A DNA stretch of 22,085 bases. It comes from Sphacelaria rigidula. Lineage: Eukaryota; Phaeophyceae; Sphacelariales. The stretch spans positions 1-22,085 of the forward strand of contig CAXNAA020000355.1 in the NCBI GenBank assembly GCA_964200075.2, given 5' to 3'. Shown here piece after piece: positions 19,541 to 22,085 of this stretch. The notes below the pieces were generated by a model. That model searched no databases and was not told where the DNA came from. It worked only from the letters and a program-made list of their open reading frames with translations. The first letter of the stretch is position 1; the number at the start of each line of letters is the position of its first letter. The translations under genes and the position numbers were made by a program.

Positions 19541-19752
19541 CTGGAGTTCTTGGCATAGGCACCACGTACTTTACTTGTCCAACCTAACTAGGGTAACCTC
19601 AATCAGCCTCCTAGAAGCTGCTCGCCAGGTATGCCAGGTGGGGCTACCTCTCGGTCCTATTCGTGACGCCACACTCACCCTCTCCCGCCCATTCAGGTTC
19701 GTTTAAACTCGACTCGAATCGCAGCATCCTCGAACCGCCCTTGTATACGGAG

Positions 19753-20155
19753 CTATCGGGTCGTATATGACATTACCATCTCCACGGATCTCAAAAGTAT
19801 GTGAGCAAAATTGGCATCCAATTTGCCGACGGTATATCCCGGATTTCCCTGCCTGAGCTCGACGACGATACGCTGTATGAGCGGCTCACGCCTGTTCGTC
19901 TCAGACGGTATTGTCGGCCCATCTTTGGTTGCGCCCAGTAGGGGTTCGCCGGTATATATTGCGTGCAACTAGGGCAAGTAGCAGTGTGGCGCCCACGATG
20001 TTGTGATCTGAGTCTGGCGAATTTCGACTGTTGAGGGTGAACGGTGACAATTGAACCAGCCGGTGGTGCGCTTGCGGTGTGATGATGTAGTCAGCACATT
20101 TCTCATCGGCGGGGTGGCTTACCATACAGTTGAACGTACGCAACACGCCCCTCTT
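19753..20155 (-). pseudogene. LINE endonuclease, C-terminal part, and following segment (broken)
   Basis: The frame from about 20149 to 19901 has the end of an exonuclease-endonuclease-phosphatase fold: GVLRTFNCMVSHPADEKCAD, YIITPQAHHRLVQ and PDSDHNIVGATLLL, the last with the catalytic Asp-His pair typical of the final motif. After TAG at 19901 a second frame (to 19753) carries RREPLIQRIVVELRQG and FAHILLRSVEMVM, the helical segment that follows in such elements. The first half of the nuclease is absent. It would nick the target DNA to prime reverse transcription. Confidence 0.8.
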
Positions 20156-20628
20156 GGGGGTAGAAAAATGTACTGACCAGGGCAAGCTTGTCGGCAACTG
20201 CAAGTTATAGCAATGCAGAACAAGTGAAAAGTAGTGGACATATCCCGTTAATAAAAAAAACACATCGCTTAAACCAACTTCCAAACAGTAACACTCATTG
20301 AAACATGTGTATCATTCTCTAAAGTCGAGATGCAGCCTCGCCACAAGTCGATCTTCCTTCAATGCTCCGACGCTGCCATCAAGGGGTTATGGAACTTGAG
20401 TTCAGTAGTTGATATTCCACATCAAAAGTCGAGTACTTCGTACCAGCCACACTAGAATGAAGTGACTAACGTGAACCCACCCCGCTGCCCCAGTATTCCC
20501 CGGTCTTTTTTAATTGATATAGTATCGCCGTATTTACAAATATATACGACAGAGTATATAGTCGTAGTCGAAACGACCTACCCCTGATCCACGAGGGGTT
20601 GACCTGCCAACCACCTTTTCATTCTCAG
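20156..20628. other. Gene-free stretch
   Basis: No LINE or gene similarity is recognised. An A/T-rich segment lies at 20515-20565. An upstream exon of the following gene could be hidden here. Confidence 0.3.
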
Positions 20629-21274
20629 ATTGGCGCACCAACGGAACGAGAGGAACTTCGCGGGCGGTGGGCCCCTCTGAAGTAGTGCCTCAGCATCACA
20701 CCGCCAAACGTCTTCCGGAGTTCGTTACAGTATGGTTCAAGGCAAATTATATGGCGACACCTGGAGCACTTGGTGACCGTTGTACAGTTGGTTGATTCAG
20801 TGCACACATGGAGCAAGTGCCGATTTTTAAATCTACGCGAACCCCTGTCTTCGGTTTCTAAGAGATACTTCATATCATACCAGTCGAACGTGACGAGGCG
20901 TTTTGTCGGGTTTTCTGTTCTCAACGAACAAATGCAGAGCGAGACCGGACGGCGATTCCGTGGCCGGGAGAACAAGATTCAGACGTCGAGGCAGCATTGC
21001 TCGAGACAGACGGAGGTGAACAGGGTCTTGGCATTGATAGAAGAGTAGGTAGTCAAGCCACACTTCTGAAAAGGTACGAAAGCTGATGCACCACCTCGCA
21101 TCACGTGTGCGCCCACAGATGGCGAAGAAACGAGTACAATTTCACTGCACTTGAGCAGCGCAAGCGAGAGCTCTCTTCTCGAGGAAGACTTGTTTCTCAG
21201 TCGTCTTGAGCTCTTGGAGAAGACATTAACTATTGCGCGTGACGCCATCGTCACAACATTTCGGACGTCTCGCG
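20629..21274 (+). CDS. Multi-exon gene fragment with coiled-coil-like end and probable 1-nt frameshift
   Basis: Exon 20629-20666 (after cattctcag) may join exon 20938-21073 (after aaatgcag) in phase. The latter reads RDRTAIPWPGEQDSDVEAAL then GIDRRVGSQATLLKR. A 45-nt intron (21074-21118, gtacga…cccacag) joins it to WRRNEYNFTALEQRKRELSS. That frame stops at 21209, but from about 21172 the +1 frame continues as a leucine-rich helix (EEDLFLSRLELLEKTLTIAR, then DAIVTTFRTSR) up to a strong gtaagc donor at 21275. A one-base indel in the slippery ctctcttctc run (21170-21180) would unite both parts into one heptad-like coiled coil. Either this is a pseudogene, a sequencing error, or one of the frames is chance. 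No family is recognised. Confidence 0.4.
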
Positions 21275-21705
21275 GTAAGCGTGTTGCTCATTACGTACGT
21301 GAGATAATAGAGATTGTATCAGTTACAATTGTTCTGAGATTCGTTCCCAGCACACACAGGTGTCACTTTGCTGCATTTCTTTACTTTATATTGGAGTACA
21401 TATCTTTTGGGGCCCTTCCGTCCTCTGAAGCTCTGAGAAGCCAGGATCTCTCCCTACTCTAATTTAGAGTACACTTTTTCGCTGATTATGTATATCAGCC
21501 TCTTCGCTTGCATTTCGCTGGACATTACGGTGCGTCCCGGTTCTGCATGGGTTTAGAGTTCATACGTTTTCCGCGCTGTATTTTGCATGGTGTTTTGACC
21601 TTGCGATGCGTTTCGTTTTATGCATTTCCTCGCTGGACGTCTCGGTGGATCCTTTGACCGTCGGAGATGCCACCTCTCGATCGTGCACAGGCCACTTTCA
21701 TTCGT
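21275..21705. other. Probable intron or downstream sequence
   Basis: Begins at the gtaagc donor. An acceptor-like cccagcacacacag ends at 21360, but the frame beyond it (ending at about 21433) is not convincing. No other gene is supported. Confidence 0.3.
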
Positions 21706-21760
21706 GAAACCGGCATCGTTTTCACTTGAAAATTGAATCGGCATCATGCTCAGTTGAAAA
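21706..21760 (-). repeat. Tandem ~28-nt motif with a relative near 16.8 kb
   Basis: Two adjacent units on the minus strand share ttttcaa(g/c)tga, then (c/a)gatgccg, with a period of 28 nt. A third relative lies at 16785-16810. In one frame they read FSSENDA and FSTEHDADS. The 28-nt period means the two tandem copies cannot share a reading frame. Confidence 0.5.
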
Positions 21761-22085
21761 GCGGCAGTGTGCCATCGCTGCCCGTTCAATTCTCGGGGCA
21801 CACCTCGAGCATATTATTGTGATCTTCCCCGAATGTCGCATCGTCTCGACTGTACTTCCCTTTTTTTACCGTCTCTGGACTGCTGTTTGTAGAGTAGTAC
21901 ACGTACGTGCAGGCCAGGAGGGCTCTATATGTTGTAGCTGCTGCTACTACTCTACCGTACATGCGATACTTTCATTATGAGGCAGGGGGCAGCGAAAAAA
22001 AAAATCAGGACACGTGGGCCCCAAGATCGAAAAATCGAGTTTCTTTGGGGGGGGGGGGGGGCGCGGAGGGGTGAACCCCTGAGTT
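21761..22085. other. Gene-free end with poly-A and poly-G runs
   Basis: A run of 10 A lies near 21995 and a run of 15 G at 22047-22061, followed by a small inverted repeat aggggt-ga-acccct (about 22068-22081). No gene is seen. Long G runs often mark difficult or misassembled sites. Confidence 0.45.

Larger units (their letters stand above)
18059..20155 (-). mobile_element. Decayed LINE (non-LTR retrotransposon), truncated at both ends
   Basis: On the minus strand, in order, lie the end of an AP-type endonuclease (about 20150-19900), a linker (19970-19753 and 19540-19240), the RT entry motif (about 19265-19150) and the RT core (about 18755-18060). Frameshifts and stops separate almost every piece. 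The endonuclease lacks its N-terminal part and the RT lacks the expected YADD region and everything after it. A SINE on the plus strand lies inside the RT part. The LINE clade cannot be assigned by eye. Confidence 0.85.

Noticed and set aside
19038-19706. 222-codon plus-strand frame
   Set aside because: It lies antisense to clear LINE motifs (PIIERW, GPNGLPAEVLQLGL) on the minus strand and shows no domain of its own.
15870-20450. 14-nt match ggtacgaagtact at 15875 and, inverted, near 20430
   Set aside because: Too short to distinguish from chance in 22 kb, with no flanking similarity.

Overview
This looks like nuclear DNA from a microbial eukaryote. The reasons are several genes broken by GT-AG introns, long gene-poor stretches, and three kinds of decayed retroelement. 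There are no rRNA genes, functional tRNA genes, operons or CRISPR arrays. The organism cannot be fixed from sequence alone; the mix of short (45-83 nt) and longer (221-561 nt) introns with decayed Copia and LINE elements would suit a stramenopile-type protist or alga, which is inference only.

Layout. 1-3500 is gene-poor, with degenerate, partly inverted repeats (about 220-900), an unresolved two-strand open region (1143-1625) and a cluster of short palindromes (about 2690-2960). 3676-4840 (+) is the clearest gene: the 3' part of a plant-and-fungi atypical dual-specificity phosphatase (Siw14/OCA-like), three exons read across two introns, with Asp in place of the catalytic Cys. 4841-8030 has only weak or frameshifted coding-like stretches, a G-quadruplex-type tract and a second copy of a 45-nt repeat. 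8100-8888 (+) encodes a small WW-domain protein, with the domain split by an intron. 9916-10820 (+) is an unrecognised two-exon gene.

11022-15663 (-) is a complete-length but dead Ty1/Copia element: LTRs, polypurine tract, gag, protease remnant, integrase, reverse transcriptase and RNase H, all broken by stops and frameshifts, with both RT active-site Asp positions examined replaced. Its outer right LTR edge lies 17 nt before a good splice acceptor of a possible host exon (15681-16086, +). 16448-16849 (-) is an unrecognised ORF with an acidic N-terminal motif echoed at 21.7 kb.

About 18059-20155 (-) is a decayed LINE (endonuclease plus reverse transcriptase) whose RT region is interrupted by a tRNA-derived SINE on the opposite strand (18771 to about 19020). 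20629-21274 (+) looks like a multi-exon gene with one 45-nt intron and a probable 1-nt frameshift. The window ends in a 15-G run.

The host genes do not form an evident pathway. What stands out is a phosphatase-fold protein without its nucleophile, and layered transposon insertion. No convincing new multi-gene system was found.
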